Below, piece after piece: positions 24,959 through 35,527 of a stretch of DNA of 64,000 nucleotides (its first letter is position 1; the number at the start of each line of letters is the position of its first letter). The position numbers and the translations under genes were made by a program. The stretch is from Terriglobales bacterium (GTDB lineage: Bacteria; Acidobacteriota; Terriglobia; Terriglobales; Acidobacteriaceae), in NCBI GenBank assembly GCA_035651655.1, contig DASRFG010000013.1:1-64000 (forward strand), given 5' to 3'. Under the pieces are notes generated by a model. It saw nothing but the letters and a program-made list of their open reading frames with translations. It was not told where the DNA came from and made no database searches.

Positions 24959-27754
24959 ATGGCCCGGACGGAGACTAAACTGGCTCTTATGACGACCGCT
25001 GCCAGCAGTTCTAAGTCGTTGAAGCCGAAGCCAACAAGAGATCCCTCGCACGACGTTTTGCGGGCCGAACGTCATCCGCTGGACAGCATTTTCAAACCTC
25101 GAAGCGTGGCGGTGATTGGCGCCACCGAGCGGCAGGGCAGTGTCGGACGCACCGTATTCTCTAATCTGCTCAGCACTCCTTTCGGAGGCACCGTATACGC
25201 CGTTAACCCTCAGCGCAGCGACGTGCTCGGGACAAAGTCATACCCCAACGTTGCAGCCGTTCCTGAGCGGGTAGAGTTGGCGGTGATTGTGACGCCTGCG
25301 GCCACGGTTCCGGGCATCATTGCTGAATGCGTTGCTGAAGATGTGCGCGGCGCAATTGTGATCTCCGCCGGGTTCAAAGAGCATGGCGAGCAAGGGAAGG
25401 AGCTCGAGCGCCAGATCAAGGAACAGCTCCGGGGCAGCCACTTGCGTTTGATCGGTCCAAACTGCCTGGGGATTATGAATCCGCTGACTGGGCTCAACGC
25501 TACCTTTGCTCAGGGCGGCGCTCGCCCTGGAACGGTTGCGTTCATCAGTCAAAGCGGGGCGCTTTGCACATCCATTCTGGACTGGAGTGCGCGTGAACTT
25601 GTGGGCTACAGCGCCTTCGTTTCTGTGGGATCTATGTTGGATGTGGGCTGGGGTGACCTGATCGATTACCTGGGCGATGACCCACGAACCAACAGCATTG
25701 TCATTTATATGGAGTCGGTTGGGGACGCCCGCAGTTTCCTCTCTGCGGCGCGCGAAGTCTCATTGACCAAACCCATCATCGTCATAAAAGCGGGTCGTAC
25801 TGAAGCGGCCGCGCATGCCGCCGCATCCCATACCGGCGCTCTGACCGGTAGTGACGAAGTGCTGGATGCAGCTTTCCGCCGTTGCGGCGTTTTGCGGGTC
25901 AATACCATCGCCGACGTCTTCTATCTTGCCGATGTCCTATCCAAGCAGCCGCGCCCCAGAGGACCGCGATTGGCGATGGTGACCAATGCAGGGGGCCCCG
26001 CCGTGCTTGCCACCGATGCACTCATAAGTTTGGGTGGTCAGTTAGCGCCGCTGTCACCCGAGACCTTGCAGAAATTGGATCACCTGCTGCCGCCCCATTG
26101 GAGCCACAACAACCCGGTTGATGTCTTGGGCGACGCTGATCCAAAACGTTATGCAAAGGCGCTCGAGATTGTGGCGGAAGATCCCGCCAATGACGGTCTG
26201 CTTGCTATTTTGTGTCCCCAAGGTATGACCGATCCCGCTCAGACTGCGGAAGCTTTGAAACCATTTGCCAAAATCGGTAAGCCGCTTCTAGCAAGTTGGA
26301 TGGGCGGCGAAGAAATGGCTGCCGGTGAGCGCGTGCTGAAGGAGGCAAACATTCCTGCGTTTCCCTTCCCAGATACCGCGGCTCGCATTTTCAATTACAT
26401 GTGGCGATACACTTACAACCTGCGTGGCCTCTACGAAACCCCAGCCTCAGAAGCTAATTCTGAGCCTGCGCGCGACCGCCTCCATGCCGCGAACATTATT
26501 CAGCGTGCACGGGAATCCAAAAGAACGATCCTCACCGAATTGGAGTCCAAGGAATTGCTGCTCGCTTATGGGATTCCCACGGTACCCACCTACATCGCGG
26601 CTCAAGAAGATGAGGCAGTAGAGAAGGCTGCCGAAGTGGGATTTCCGGTGGTACTGAAGCTCCTTTCTGAGACGATCACTCACAAGACTGATGTCGGGGG
26701 AGTGAAACTCAACTTACAGAACGCCGACGCGGTCCGCAGCGCTTATCGAGCAATCCAGACTTCAGTACGGGAAAAGGCCGGGGCTGGACATTTCCTGGGT
26801 GTAAGCGTGCAGCCGATGGTCAAAGCAGATGGCTATGAGCTTATTGTCGGCAGCAATATTGATCCGCAGTTTGGTCCAGTGCTGTTGTTTGGCACGGGAG
26901 GTCAGCTGGTTGAGGTATGGCGCGATCGTGCTCTGGCCCTTCCTCCGTTGAACACCACCCTGGCGCGCCGGATGATGGAGCAAACGCGGGTTTTTGAGGC
27001 CCTTCGCGGTGTGCGTGGTCGAAAGCCGGTGGACCTCGAGGCTCTTGACGAGCTGCTCGTGCGTTTCAGCCAGATGGTTATCGAGCAGCAGTGGATCAAA
27101 GAAATTGATATCAATCCTCTCCTGGCGTCTCCCGAGCGGCTTCTGGCTTTGGACGCTCGCGTCGTGCTTCACGGGCCGGAGATTACGGAACAAAAGCTAC
27201 CCCGGCCAGCGATCCGGCCCTATCCGACGAAGTATATTTCTCGGTGGAAAACAAATAATGGCACTGATGTAACCATTCGTCCGATTCGGCCCGAAGACGA
27301 GCCTCTAATGGTCAAGTTTCACCAGGCACTCTCGTCGCAAAGCGTTTACCTGCGCTACTTCCAGCCCTTGAAGTTGAGCACGCGTACCACCCACGAACGG
27401 CTCACGCGGATATGCTTCATTGATTATGACCGGGAGATGGCTCTGGTCGCGGAATACCGCCAGCCAACCAACGATCAGTCTGAGATAGTGGCGGTGGGGC
27501 GTTTAAGCAAGCTGCACGGAATCGACAAGGCTGAAGCTGCGGTTGTAGTGGCGGATCAGTTCCAGCATCAAGGGATCGGAACTGAGCTCTACCGCCGTCT
27601 GATTGAGATTGCGCGCAGTGAACATTTGAGTGCGATTAGTTCGACCATACTGGCCGAAAATCACGGCATGCGCGCCCTCTGCGACAAGTTGGGCTTTAAG
27701 ATGCATTCACGTCTTGAAGACGACACGGTTCAGGCCGAACTGACATTGAACTAA
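24959..27754 (+). CDS. ADP-forming acyl-CoA synthetase / GNAT acetyltransferase fusion
   Basis: 931 residues. After a short N-terminus, a CoA-binding domain (about 40-170; [14 protein letters not shown]), two succinyl-CoA-ligase-like domains ([29 protein letters not shown] with the phospho-His), an ATP-grasp_5 domain (about 510-740; [21 protein letters not shown]) and a C-terminal GNAT domain (about 760-930; [20 protein letters not shown], the acetyl-CoA-binding motif A). This is the Pat-type architecture, in which the ligase part is often inactive and the GNAT domain acetylates metabolic enzymes such as Acs. Here the SHTGA His is present. A start at 24989 is possible. Confidence 0.92.
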   Translation: MARTETKLALMTTAASSSKSLKPKPTRDPSHDVLRAERHPLDSIFKPRSVAVIGATERQGSVGRTVFSNLLSTPFGGTVYAVNPQRSDVLGTKSYPNVAAVPERVELAVIVTPAATVPGIIAECVAEDVRGAIVISAGFKEHGEQGKELERQIKEQLRGSHLRLIGPNCLGIMNPLTGLNATFAQGGARPGTVAFISQSGALCTSILDWSARELVGYSAFVSVGSMLDVGWGDLIDYLGDDPRTNSIVIYMESVGDARSFLSAAREVSLTKPIIVIKAGRTEAAAHAAASHTGALTGSDEVLDAAFRRCGVLRVNTIADVFYLADVLSKQPRPRGPRLAMVTNAGGPAVLATDALISLGGQLAPLSPETLQKLDHLLPPHWSHNNPVDVLGDADPKRYAKALEIVAEDPANDGLLAILCPQGMTDPAQTAEALKPFAKIGKPLLASWMGGEEMAAGERVLKEANIPAFPFPDTAARIFNYMWRYTYNLRGLYETPASEANSEPARDRLHAANIIQRARESKRTILTELESKELLLAYGIPTVPTYIAAQEDEAVEKAAEVGFPVVLKLLSETITHKTDVGGVKLNLQNADAVRSAYRAIQTSVREKAGAGHFLGVSVQPMVKADGYELIVGSNIDPQFGPVLLFGTGGQLVEVWRDRALALPPLNTTLARRMMEQTRVFEALRGVRGRKPVDLEALDELLVRFSQMVIEQQWIKEIDINPLLASPERLLALDARVVLHGPEITEQKLPRPAIRPYPTKYISRWKTNNGTDVTIRPIRPEDEPLMVKFHQALSSQSVYLRYFQPLKLSTRTTHERLTRICFIDYDREMALVAEYRQPTNDQSEIVAVGRLSKLHGIDKAEAAVVVADQFQHQGIGTELYRRLIEIARSEHLSAISSTILAENHGMRALCDKLGFKMHSRLEDDTVQAELTLN

Positions 27755-27788
27755 CCGGTGTGTCGTCCTTTGTCGAAAGCTTAACTGC

Positions 27789-27883
27789 TATAATCGTGCG
27801 TTTCGTTAGCCCCTTGTCACTGCTTTTGGTGACGTCAACCCCCATGCAAGAGATCGAGACGTTCTTGCAAGATGGAGCGTCTC
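27789..27883 (+). promoter_or_regulatory. Putative act operon promoter and structured leader
   Basis: TATAAT at 27789-27794 is a good -10; the -35 is weak. The leader to actA (27897) has two mutually exclusive 6-bp pairings: GCAAGA (27846-27851) with TCTTGC (27863-27868), and GAGACG (27856-27861) with CGTCTC (27878-27883). Regulation is inferred only. Confidence 0.4.
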
Positions 27884-27896
27884 GGATGCGGACTCG

Positions 27897-28595
27897 ATGG
27901 CCCAGACCTTTCACCGAAGCACCAACACAATTTCCCGCTTCACCATTTTTGGGGCGGTGTTTTTTGTGGCGGCGCTGCTCTGGGTCTTTGCTGAAATCCA
28001 GCGCTCGCCATACACCACGTATGCGGGTGTCGCTCGTCCGCAGCCGGTGCCTTTTAGCCATCAACATCACGTTGGAGGCTTGGGTATTGACTGCCGTTAC
28101 TGCCACACCTCGGTCGAGGTCTCGAGTTTCGCCGGGATTCCTCCTACCAAGACTTGCATGAATTGTCATTCCCAGATATGGACCAACGCACCGTTGCTCG
28201 AGCCGGTACGCCAAAGCTTCCGTTCTGGAGAGTCTCTGGTTTGGAACCGGGTGAACGATTTGCCCGACTACGTTTACTTCAATCACAGTATCCACGTGGC
28301 CAAAGGGGTTGGCTGCAATACCTGCCACGGTCCAGTGGATCGTATGCCGCTGATGTACAACTATGCGTCGCTCCAAATGGAATGGTGCCTTGACTGCCAT
28401 CGCGCGCCGGAAAAATATCTGCGGCCCCGCGAGCAAGTTTTCAATATGCGATATTCACCGCCTGACTCGTTGGCTCCAGCGGAACTGGATGGCACGAAAT
28501 ATTACGACCAGAGATCGTTGGGTCTTGCTCTGGTCAAGAAATACAACTTGCGGAGCGTGCATGACATTACCAGCTGCAATACCTGCCATCGGTGA
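27897..28595 (+). CDS. actA: Alternative complex III subunit ActA (pentaheme cytochrome c)
   Basis: 232 residues with one N-terminal membrane anchor (FTIFGAVFFVAALLWVFA) and five CxxCH heme sites: CRYCH, CMNCH, CNTCH, CLDCH and a final CNTCH. ActA in known ACIII binds five c hemes at the periplasmic side and carries electrons from the ActB Fe-S chain. First gene of the act-sco-cox locus. No strong ribosome binding site precedes the ATG. Confidence 0.96.
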   Translation: MAQTFHRSTNTISRFTIFGAVFFVAALLWVFAEIQRSPYTTYAGVARPQPVPFSHQHHVGGLGIDCRYCHTSVEVSSFAGIPPTKTCMNCHSQIWTNAPLLEPVRQSFRSGESLVWNRVNDLPDYVYFNHSIHVAKGVGCNTCHGPVDRMPLMYNYASLQMEWCLDCHRAPEKYLRPREQVFNMRYSPPDSLAPAELDGTKYYDQRSLGLALVKKYNLRSVHDITSCNTCHR

Positions 28596-28650
28596 GGTGG
28601 CGAGAACTTCGGGATCGGCCCGGTTGTCAATCTAGTGTTTTGGGGAGGAA

Positions 28651-31600
28651 ATGGAACCAAAAGCAAAGAAACATACGGAGGCCGTATGTCCCGAGAAAAA
28701 GGGCAAGCTGGATTTCCAGGAAGCGGCCCGGAAACTTGTTGGTCGCAACGGCGCTCGCTATTGGCGCAGCTTGGAGGAGTTGGCCAACTCCCCTGAATTC
28801 CAGGAGCAGTTGCACCGAGAGTTTCCCCGAGGAGCCTCAGAGTGGCTGGATCCCGTCTCTCGTCGTGGTTTCCTGAAGCTTATGGGGGCTTCCATGGCGC
28901 TTGCCGGGATGACCGGATGCGTTAAGCAGCCGCTGGAGCCAATTGTTCCCTATGTGAAACAACCGGAGCAGATTATTCCCGGCCGACCACTTTTTTTCGC
29001 CACCGCTATGACTTTAGGCGGCTACGGTGTTCCCCTGTTGGTGGAGAGCCACATGGGACGGCCCACCAAGGTCGAGGGGAATCCTGATCATCCTGCCAGC
29101 CTCGGCGGAAGCGATGTGTTCTCTCAGGCCTCGATCCTCGATCTTTACGATCCCGATCGTTCGCCAGCAGTCACGTACATTTCGGAGATACGGCCTTACC
29201 CTTCGTTTCAGGCGGCGATGCAAGGTCCGCTGGCCGCGCAGAAAGTCAGCCAGGGGGCGGGGCTGCGTTTCCTTACCCAGACTGTCTGCTCACCGACTTT
29301 GGCTGATCAACTTCAAATGGCACTACGGCAGTTTCCCGCCGCCAAATGGCACCAGTACGAAGCTGTGAACCGCGACAACGCTCGAGCGGGAGCAGTCGCG
29401 GCCTTCGGCCAATCCTGGGAGACGCAGTACCGGCTCGCAGATGCCGACGTGATCCTCTCCCTGGACGCCGATTTTCTCTATCCTGGCTTCCCGGGGTTCC
29501 TGCGCTACGCACGAGATTTTGCCTCCCGACGTCGTCCCGAACAAGGGCAGCCGATGAGTCGCTTTTACTTGGTGGAGAGCACTACTACGTCCACCGGCGC
29601 CAAAGCCGATCACCGGCTTCCGTTGCGGGGCGCAGAAGTAGAGCAGTTCGCGCGTGCCGTTGCTTCCGGGTTAGGAATCAATGCCGGGGGCGACGGGATG
29701 AGTGGCGAAGCCGAGAAGTTCATGGGCACACTGCTTCAGGATTTGCGCAGGCATCCCGGCAGAACTCTCGTGATCGCCGGCGACGAGCAGCCTCCGGTTG
29801 TTCATACACTCGCCCATGCCATGAATGGCGCCCTCGGCAACGTGGGACGAACCGTCATTTACACGCCAGCTGTTGCCGCCAATCCCGTGGACCAAGGTCA
29901 GTCCATTCGCGAGCTAGTGGACGATATGAGTAGGGGCAAAGTGGAGCTGCTGGTCATCCTGGGCGGCAACCCGGTGTACGACGCTCCCGCGGACCTGGGA
30001 TTTGCCGAGTCAATGAAATCAAAGGTCCCGCTGAGAGTGCACCTCGGGTTGTATCAAAACGAAACCGCGGAGCTCTGCCAGTGGCACGTCAATGAGACCC
30101 ATTATCTGGAATCCTGGAGCGACGCTCGCGCCTATGATGGCACCGCCAGCATTGTGCAGCCCTTGATTGCGCCGCTTTATGCCGGCAAGAGTTCGCACGA
30201 ACTGCTGGCCCTCTTTACCGGCCAGGGGGAGACCACTTCGTACCAAATTGTTCGCGCTTACTGGCAGAAGCAGCGCCAGCGAGTGCCTGCCGCCACGGCG
30301 GGTAAAGCCGCAAAACCCTCCGCAAGTGTCCCGCAAAACCAGCCCGAAGATTTCGAGATTTTCTGGCGCAGGGCTGTGCACGACGGATTCATAGAGGGCA
30401 CCGCCTTCCCGGTCCAGGACGCCAAACTGCAGTCCATTAGCTTCAAGGCGCAATCTGCTACCGCTCAGGGCCTAGAGCTGAATTTCCGTCGCGATCCCTC
30501 AATCTACGACGGCCGATTCAGCAACAACGGCTGGTTGCAGGAGCTCCCCAAGCCAATGACCAAGGTGACCTGGGACAACCCGCTGCTGGTCGCGCCGGCA
30601 ACCGCCAATCGGCTGCAGTTGAAGACGAATGATCTGGTTGAGCTCGATGTGCAGGGGCGCAAGGCCCGCGCTGCAGTCTGGATTCAAGCCGGCCAGCCCG
30701 ATAACGTACTCACCGCATTCCTCGGTTACGGACGTACACGCTCGGGCAGAGCAGGGACTGGCGCCGGGTTCAATGTGTACCCACTGCGCACGATTGCCGC
30801 CCCCTGGTCCGCGCCGGTGCAGCTCAAGCAGCTTGGGTCGCAGTACCTGCTGGCAACTACCCAGGGGCAACAAAGTATGGATACCCCTTTGGGCACACGC
30901 GATCTGGTGATCGCCGGCACCTTATCGGAGTTTCAGAAGGACCCACACTTTGCGAACCAGAATATCTTCACACCGCCAAAGGACCTGACGCTCTATCCGA
31001 ATTATCAATACTCCGAATACGCCTGGGGGATGGCCATAGACTTGAACGCCTGCGTGGGATGCAACGCTTGCATCATCGGGTGCCAGGCAGAAAACAATAT
31101 CCCGGTTGTCGGCAAAGTGGAGGTCAATCGTGGGCGGCACATGCACTGGCTTCGGGTGGACACGTATTACCAAGGAGACCGCGCCAATCCGAAGGCCTAC
31201 TTTCAGCCGGTACCCTGCATGCACTGCGAGAACGCGCCCTGCGAATACGTCTGCCCGGTGGGAGCAACCGTGCACAGCAGCGAAGGCCTGAACGACATGG
31301 TTTACAACCGCTGTGTGGGGACCCGCTATTGCTCGAACAACTGTCCCTACAAAGTCCGGCGCTTCAACTTCTTCTTATTCCAGGACTGGAACACTCCCCA
31401 GTTGAAGATGATGCGCAATCCTGATGTGACGGTACGCAGTCGGGGCGTGATGGAGAAATGTACGTACTGCGTGCAGCGCATTTCTGAGGCCCGGATAGAT
31501 TCCGAGCGTGAAAATCGCAAGATTCGCGAAAAGGAATTGCAAACAGCTTGCCAGCAAGCCTGCCCGGCGGATGCCATTGTTTTCGGCGACATCAATGACC

Positions 31601-31743
31601 CCAACACGCGAGTCGCCAAGTTGAAGGCGCAGGAACGCAATTACGCCCTTCTGGCTGAGCTGAATACCCGGCCGCGCACCACCTACCTGGCAGCCGTGAA
31701 TAATCCAAATCCGGGGCTGGAAGCGCCAGCGGAAGAAAAGTAG
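28651..31743 (+). CDS. actB: Alternative complex III subunit ActB (Fe-S and molybdopterin-like)
   Basis: 1030 residues, ATG after GGGGAGGAA. SRRGFLKLMGASMALAGMTGC (residues 70-90) combines a Tat motif with a lipobox Cys at 90, after an unusual 70-residue N-terminal stretch that ActB proteins share. Residues about 100-730 are a molybdopterin-oxidoreductase-like fold that binds no Mo cofactor in known ACIII. The C-terminal 260 residues hold four clusters: CVGCNACIIGC, CMHCENAPCEYVC, CVGTRYCSNNC (Thr in place of one Cys, fitting the known 3Fe-4S cluster) and CTYC plus CQQAC. Confidence 0.96.
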   Translation: MEPKAKKHTEAVCPEKKGKLDFQEAARKLVGRNGARYWRSLEELANSPEFQEQLHREFPRGASEWLDPVSRRGFLKLMGASMALAGMTGCVKQPLEPIVPYVKQPEQIIPGRPLFFATAMTLGGYGVPLLVESHMGRPTKVEGNPDHPASLGGSDVFSQASILDLYDPDRSPAVTYISEIRPYPSFQAAMQGPLAAQKVSQGAGLRFLTQTVCSPTLADQLQMALRQFPAAKWHQYEAVNRDNARAGAVAAFGQSWETQYRLADADVILSLDADFLYPGFPGFLRYARDFASRRRPEQGQPMSRFYLVESTTTSTGAKADHRLPLRGAEVEQFARAVASGLGINAGGDGMSGEAEKFMGTLLQDLRRHPGRTLVIAGDEQPPVVHTLAHAMNGALGNVGRTVIYTPAVAANPVDQGQSIRELVDDMSRGKVELLVILGGNPVYDAPADLGFAESMKSKVPLRVHLGLYQNETAELCQWHVNETHYLESWSDARAYDGTASIVQPLIAPLYAGKSSHELLALFTGQGETTSYQIVRAYWQKQRQRVPAATAGKAAKPSASVPQNQPEDFEIFWRRAVHDGFIEGTAFPVQDAKLQSISFKAQSATAQGLELNFRRDPSIYDGRFSNNGWLQELPKPMTKVTWDNPLLVAPATANRLQLKTNDLVELDVQGRKARAAVWIQAGQPDNVLTAFLGYGRTRSGRAGTGAGFNVYPLRTIAAPWSAPVQLKQLGSQYLLATTQGQQSMDTPLGTRDLVIAGTLSEFQKDPHFANQNIFTPPKDLTLYPNYQYSEYAWGMAIDLNACVGCNACIIGCQAENNIPVVGKVEVNRGRHMHWLRVDTYYQGDRANPKAYFQPVPCMHCENAPCEYVCPVGATVHSSEGLNDMVYNRCVGTRYCSNNCPYKVRRFNFFLFQDWNTPQLKMMRNPDVTVRSRGVMEKCTYCVQRISEARIDSERENRKIREKELQTACQQACPADAIVFGDINDPNTRVAKLKAQERNYALLAELNTRPRTTYLAAVNNPNPGLEAPAEEK

Positions 31744-31745
31744 TG

Positions 31746-33131
31746 ATGGAAGAGAAAGACATCGTCGAGCAGATCTCGGTTCGCCAAGGGAAGCCGCCGG
31801 TCATTGAACCGGGGCACACCTTCGCAACCGTGACGGACAAGATCAGCGCCATTGTTCTGACCCGGCCTACTTCTGTCCAATGGCTAATTGCGTTCGGTTT
31901 CGCCTCGACTCTCACGTTCCTCATGTTGTTCGCGGTCACGTACCTCTTCTATCGCGGAGTGGGCATCTGGGGCGTGAACATCCCCGTGGGATGGGGATTT
32001 GCCATCGTGAATTTCGTCTGGTGGATCGGCATCGGCCACGCCGGGACACTTATCTCAGCCATCTTGCTGTTGTTACGGCAATCGTGGCGTAATTCGATCA
32101 ACCGTTTTGCGGAAGCCATGACACTGTTTGCCGTGGCATGCGCCGGATTGTATCCAGTGCTTCACCTCGGGCGTCCCTGGTTGGCCTATTGGCTTTTTCC
32201 TTACCCCAGCACAATGGGAGTGTGGCCACAGTTCCGTAGCCCGCTGGTTTGGGACGTGTTCGCGGTATCCACCTACTTCACAATTTCGCTGCTCTTCTGG
32301 TTCATTGGTCTGATTCCCGACCTGGCAACGCTGCGTGATCGCGCTCTGAACCGCTGGTCACGCGCTATCTATGGTTTTCTGGCCATGGGCTGGCGGGGCT
32401 CGGCGCGGCATTGGAAGAGATATGAGTCCGCTTATCTGCTGCTGGCGGGACTGGCTACCCCCCTCGTACTCTCTGTCCATACTGTGGTGAGCTTCGATTT
32501 CGCCATCGCCATTCTGCCCGGCTGGCACACGACTATTTTTCCGCCTTACTTTGTGGCTGGCGCCATCTATTCCGGCTTTGCCATGGTGCTTATTCTCGCG
32601 ATTCCCATCCGCTATTTTTACAAGCTGGAGGATTTTGTCACCCTGCGTCACTTGGAAAACTCCGCCATGATCATGCTAGCGACCGGCCTCATCGTCGCCT
32701 ATGGATACATCATGGAATTTTTCATGGCGTGGTACGGAGGCAATCCCTATGACAAGTTCTTGGTTTGGAATCGCATACATGGTCCTTATCGTTGGTGCTA
32801 CGCCGGTTTGATCGTAGCTAACATCGTCATCCCGCAGGTTCTGTGGATCAAAAAGATCCGGACGAATACCTCATGGCTGTTCTTGATTTCGCTCGATGTG
32901 CTGATCGGCATGTGGTTGGAGCGATTCGTAATCGTGGTGATCAGCCTGCATCGCGACTTTCTTACATCCTCCTGGGGTATGTATTACCCCACGCAGTGGG
33001 ATTGGTACACGTATGTGGGGACGATCGGGTTCTTCTTCGCCTGCATGTTGCTCTTCCTCCGCATTCTTCCGATGATTTCCATTTTTGAAATGCGGACGCT
33101 GCTGCCCGAGGCGGAGGTCAAGGCCGAATGA
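31746..33131 (+). CDS. actC: Alternative complex III subunit ActC (NrfD-like)
   Basis: 461 residues from the ATG at 31746, two bases after the actB stop. About ten membrane helices of the NrfD/polysulfide-reductase C type; IGHAGTLISAILLLL and FIGLIPDLATLRDRA are characteristic. ActC contains the proposed quinol-binding site of ACIII. It overlaps actD by 4 nt. Confidence 0.96.
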   Translation: MEEKDIVEQISVRQGKPPVIEPGHTFATVTDKISAIVLTRPTSVQWLIAFGFASTLTFLMLFAVTYLFYRGVGIWGVNIPVGWGFAIVNFVWWIGIGHAGTLISAILLLLRQSWRNSINRFAEAMTLFAVACAGLYPVLHLGRPWLAYWLFPYPSTMGVWPQFRSPLVWDVFAVSTYFTISLLFWFIGLIPDLATLRDRALNRWSRAIYGFLAMGWRGSARHWKRYESAYLLLAGLATPLVLSVHTVVSFDFAIAILPGWHTTIFPPYFVAGAIYSGFAMVLILAIPIRYFYKLEDFVTLRHLENSAMIMLATGLIVAYGYIMEFFMAWYGGNPYDKFLVWNRIHGPYRWCYAGLIVANIVIPQVLWIKKIRTNTSWLFLISLDVLIGMWLERFVIVVISLHRDFLTSSWGMYYPTQWDWYTYVGTIGFFFACMLLFLRILPMISIFEMRTLLPEAEVKAE

Positions 33132-33664
33132 CCCGCCCGCCAATTTACGGAATGTTGGCAGAGTTCGATAGCCCCTCCGCACTGGTGGCCGCTGCTCGTC
33201 GTGCCTATGAAGAGGGCTACCGCCGGATGGATGGCTACAGTCCCTTTCCGGTAGAGGAATTGAGTGAAGCCATTGGGTTCCATCGCGACAATGTGTCTTT
33301 GGTGGTATTGATCGGAGGGATTGTCGGCTGCGTTGGAGGATATCTGATGCAGTGGTGGATTTCGGCGGTGAGTTATCCCATCAATGTTGGCGGAAGACCA
33401 TATCACTCCTGGCCGGCTTTTATCCCAGTTACCTTTGAGATGACAGTGTTGGTTGCAGGACTCTCGGCGGTGTTGGGGATGTTGGCCCTTAATGGGCTGC
33501 CGATGCCCTATCACCCGGTATTCCACGAGCCGCGTTTTGCTTTCGCTACCAGAGACCGTTTCTTTTTGGCGATCGAAGCCAGAGATCCGAAATTTGATCG
33601 AATCGGGACCCGGCGCTTTCTGGAGAGCCTGAATCCGCATGCAGTGACGGAGGTGCCTTATTAG
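33128..33664 (+). CDS. actD: Alternative complex III subunit ActD
   Basis: 178 residues of the DUF3341 family: IYGMLAEFDSPSALVAAARRAYEEGY at the start is diagnostic, followed by two membrane helices and GLPMPYHPVF. In ACIII structures ActD binds at the membrane side of ActC. It overlaps actC, and its stop codon overlaps the likely ATT start of actE. Confidence 0.95.
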   Translation: MTRPPIYGMLAEFDSPSALVAAARRAYEEGYRRMDGYSPFPVEELSEAIGFHRDNVSLVVLIGGIVGCVGGYLMQWWISAVSYPINVGGRPYHSWPAFIPVTFEMTVLVAGLSAVLGMLALNGLPMPYHPVFHEPRFAFATRDRFFLAIEARDPKFDRIGTRRFLESLNPHAVTEVPY

Positions 33665-34331
33665 CCTGCGTCACCGATTCGTAATTGCTGCCCAGACGGT
33701 TCTGCCGCTGGTAGTGGTTTCTCTTGCGGGATGCCGTTACGACATGCAAGACCAACCCAAATTCAAGCCCTTACGCCAAAGCGACTTTTATGCCGACCAG
33801 CGTTCTTCTCGCCCGCTCCTGGAAGGGACAGTTGCGCGAGGGCAGTTGCAAACCGACGCTTACTTGTATACCGGCATGATCAATGGAGAGCCCGGGAATG
33901 AGATGCCATTTCAAGCAACTCGCCAGGTTCTGGAGCGTGGACGCGAACGTTTCAACGTGTATTGTTCGCCCTGCCATTCGCGTTTAGGCGATGGGAACGG
34001 CATGGTTGTGCAGCGGGGATATCGGCGGCCACCCTCGTTCCATATTGATCGTCTGCGGCAGGCGCCCATGGGGCACTTTTTCGACGTCATCACCAACGGA
34101 TTCGGCGCCATGCCGGATTACGCAGCGCAGATTCCAGTGCAGGACCGATGGGCCATCATCTCGTACATACGCGCACTGCAGTTGAGTCAGCAGGCCCCAT
34201 TGAGCATAGTGCCGGCACAAGAGCGTGATCGCATGCTGTCACAACCCTCTGCAAGCAGTACCCCGCAAGCCGGGACGACGTTGCCCAGCGGCTCACAAGG
34301 CGAGGGCGCTTCGACGGAGCAGCCGAAATGA
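33660..34331 (+). CDS. actE: Alternative complex III subunit ActE (monoheme lipoprotein), apparent ATT start
   Basis: 223 residues if read from ATT at 33660. This start has GGAGG at 33649-33653, six nt upstream, and restores a lipoprotein signal peptide with RHRF, a hydrophobic core and LAGC (Cys 25). In this frame a stop lies at 33645 and no ATG, GTG or TTG occurs before GTG 33714, which would leave only five residues before the Cys. CTG at 33666 is the alternative. The protein has one heme site, CSPCH, with GAMPDY as the Met-ligand region. ActE passes electrons on from the ActA hemes. It overlaps actD and actF. Confidence 0.88.
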   Translation: MSLRHRFVIAAQTVLPLVVVSLAGCRYDMQDQPKFKPLRQSDFYADQRSSRPLLEGTVARGQLQTDAYLYTGMINGEPGNEMPFQATRQVLERGRERFNVYCSPCHSRLGDGNGMVVQRGYRRPPSFHIDRLRQAPMGHFFDVITNGFGAMPDYAAQIPVQDRWAIISYIRALQLSQQAPLSIVPAQERDRMLSQPSASSTPQAGTTLPSGSQGEGASTEQPK

Positions 34332-35527
34332 AGAGCGCATCACGGCTGAACGACGTGAACTTTGAGGCACCTCCCGTGGCACAAGCCATCCAGCAACGCT
34401 CTCTGGTGGTGGGGATAATTTTCGCAGTTCTGGCGCTGGTGGGCGCCTTCATTACTCCTGCGCAGTTTTTCCCGGCCTATCTAATCGGGTTCATGCTCTG
34501 GATTGGGGTCACACTTGGCTGCCTCACTCTCCTGATGCTGCAGCATCTCACGGGCGGAAACTGGGCTGTGCCGATTCGCCGCATCCTTGAAGCCGGGACT
34601 CGTACTCTATGGCTGATGATTTTGTTTTTTCTTCCGATTGGCATTGGAATTTCCAGGTTGTATCCGTGGGCGCGACCGGCTGAGATTGCACATGATGCTC
34701 ACCTGCTGCACGTTGCCAAGCTTTACCTGGCGCCAAGCTACTTCGTGCTCAGGGCAATCTTGTATTTCATTGTTTGGGCTGTTTTGGTGTTGTACCTGAA
34801 TCGCTGGTCAAGGCTGCAGGACGAGCCGCCGGAACGGGATTTCTCTCGCCGCTTCCGCCGGATCAGCGCCCCCGGACTGGTGATCTACGCCTTCACCATG
34901 ACCTTTGCCGCAATTGACTGGGTAATGTCGCTCGATCCGCATTGGGTCTCTACGATTTATCCTCTGATCTTTGTCGTTGGGCAGGGCCTTTCAGGAATCT
35001 GCTTTGCCGTGGTTGCAGAGACGATTCTGTCTCGCTACGAGCCCATGCGCTCGCTGCTGAAGCCTACGACTCTGAGGGACCACGGTAATCTCATTCTGAC
35101 GTTTGTGATGCTGTGGGCCTATTTCTCGTTCTCCCAGTGGCTGATCATCTGGGCGGGGAATCTGCCGGAAGAGATTCAGTGGTATCTGCCGCGGTTGCAG
35201 CACGGCTGGAATCATGTCGGAGTATTCCTGACGATCTTCCACTTCGCGGTGCCGTTCGCGCTCTTGCTCTCGCGAAACTTTAAGCAGAACCCGGCAACCT
35301 TGGCAAGGCTGGCGACCTGGTTGATCGTAATGCGCTGGCTTGACCTGTTCTGGATGATCGAACCCAACTTTCATCAGCGATTTTTTATCGGTTGGCTGGA
35401 CTTCGTGGTCCCAGTCGCGATTGGCGGCTTCTGGTTGTGGTTGTTCTTCAGGAACTTAAGAGCTCGCCCCTTGGTGCCGCTCCAGGACGTGAGGATACGC
35501 GCAATTTTGGAGTCTGAAATTGGCTGA
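34328..35527 (+). CDS. actF: Alternative complex III subunit ActF (NrfD-like)
   Basis: 399 residues with about ten membrane helices; MLWIGVTLGCLTLLMLQHLTGGNW is a typical ActF segment, and FAAIDWVMSLDPHWVSTIYP another. ActF pairs with ActC in the membrane arm and may take part in proton translocation. It overlaps actE by 4 nt and the next gene by 8 nt. Confidence 0.96.
   Translation: MKSASRLNDVNFEAPPVAQAIQQRSLVVGIIFAVLALVGAFITPAQFFPAYLIGFMLWIGVTLGCLTLLMLQHLTGGNWAVPIRRILEAGTRTLWLMILFFLPIGIGISRLYPWARPAEIAHDAHLLHVAKLYLAPSYFVLRAILYFIVWAVLVLYLNRWSRLQDEPPERDFSRRFRRISAPGLVIYAFTMTFAAIDWVMSLDPHWVSTIYPLIFVVGQGLSGICFAVVAETILSRYEPMRSLLKPTTLRDHGNLILTFVMLWAYFSFSQWLIIWAGNLPEEIQWYLPRLQHGWNHVGVFLTIFHFAVPFALLLSRNFKQNPATLARLATWLIVMRWLDLFWMIEPNFHQRFFIGWLDFVVPVAIGGFWLWLFFRNLRARPLVPLQDVRIRAILESEIG

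Noticed and set aside
27897-31743. Nitrate or polysulfide reductase operon
   Set aside because: Pentaheme ActA, fused ActB with the CVGTRYC variant, DUF3341 ActD and two NrfD-like subunits identify ACIII.
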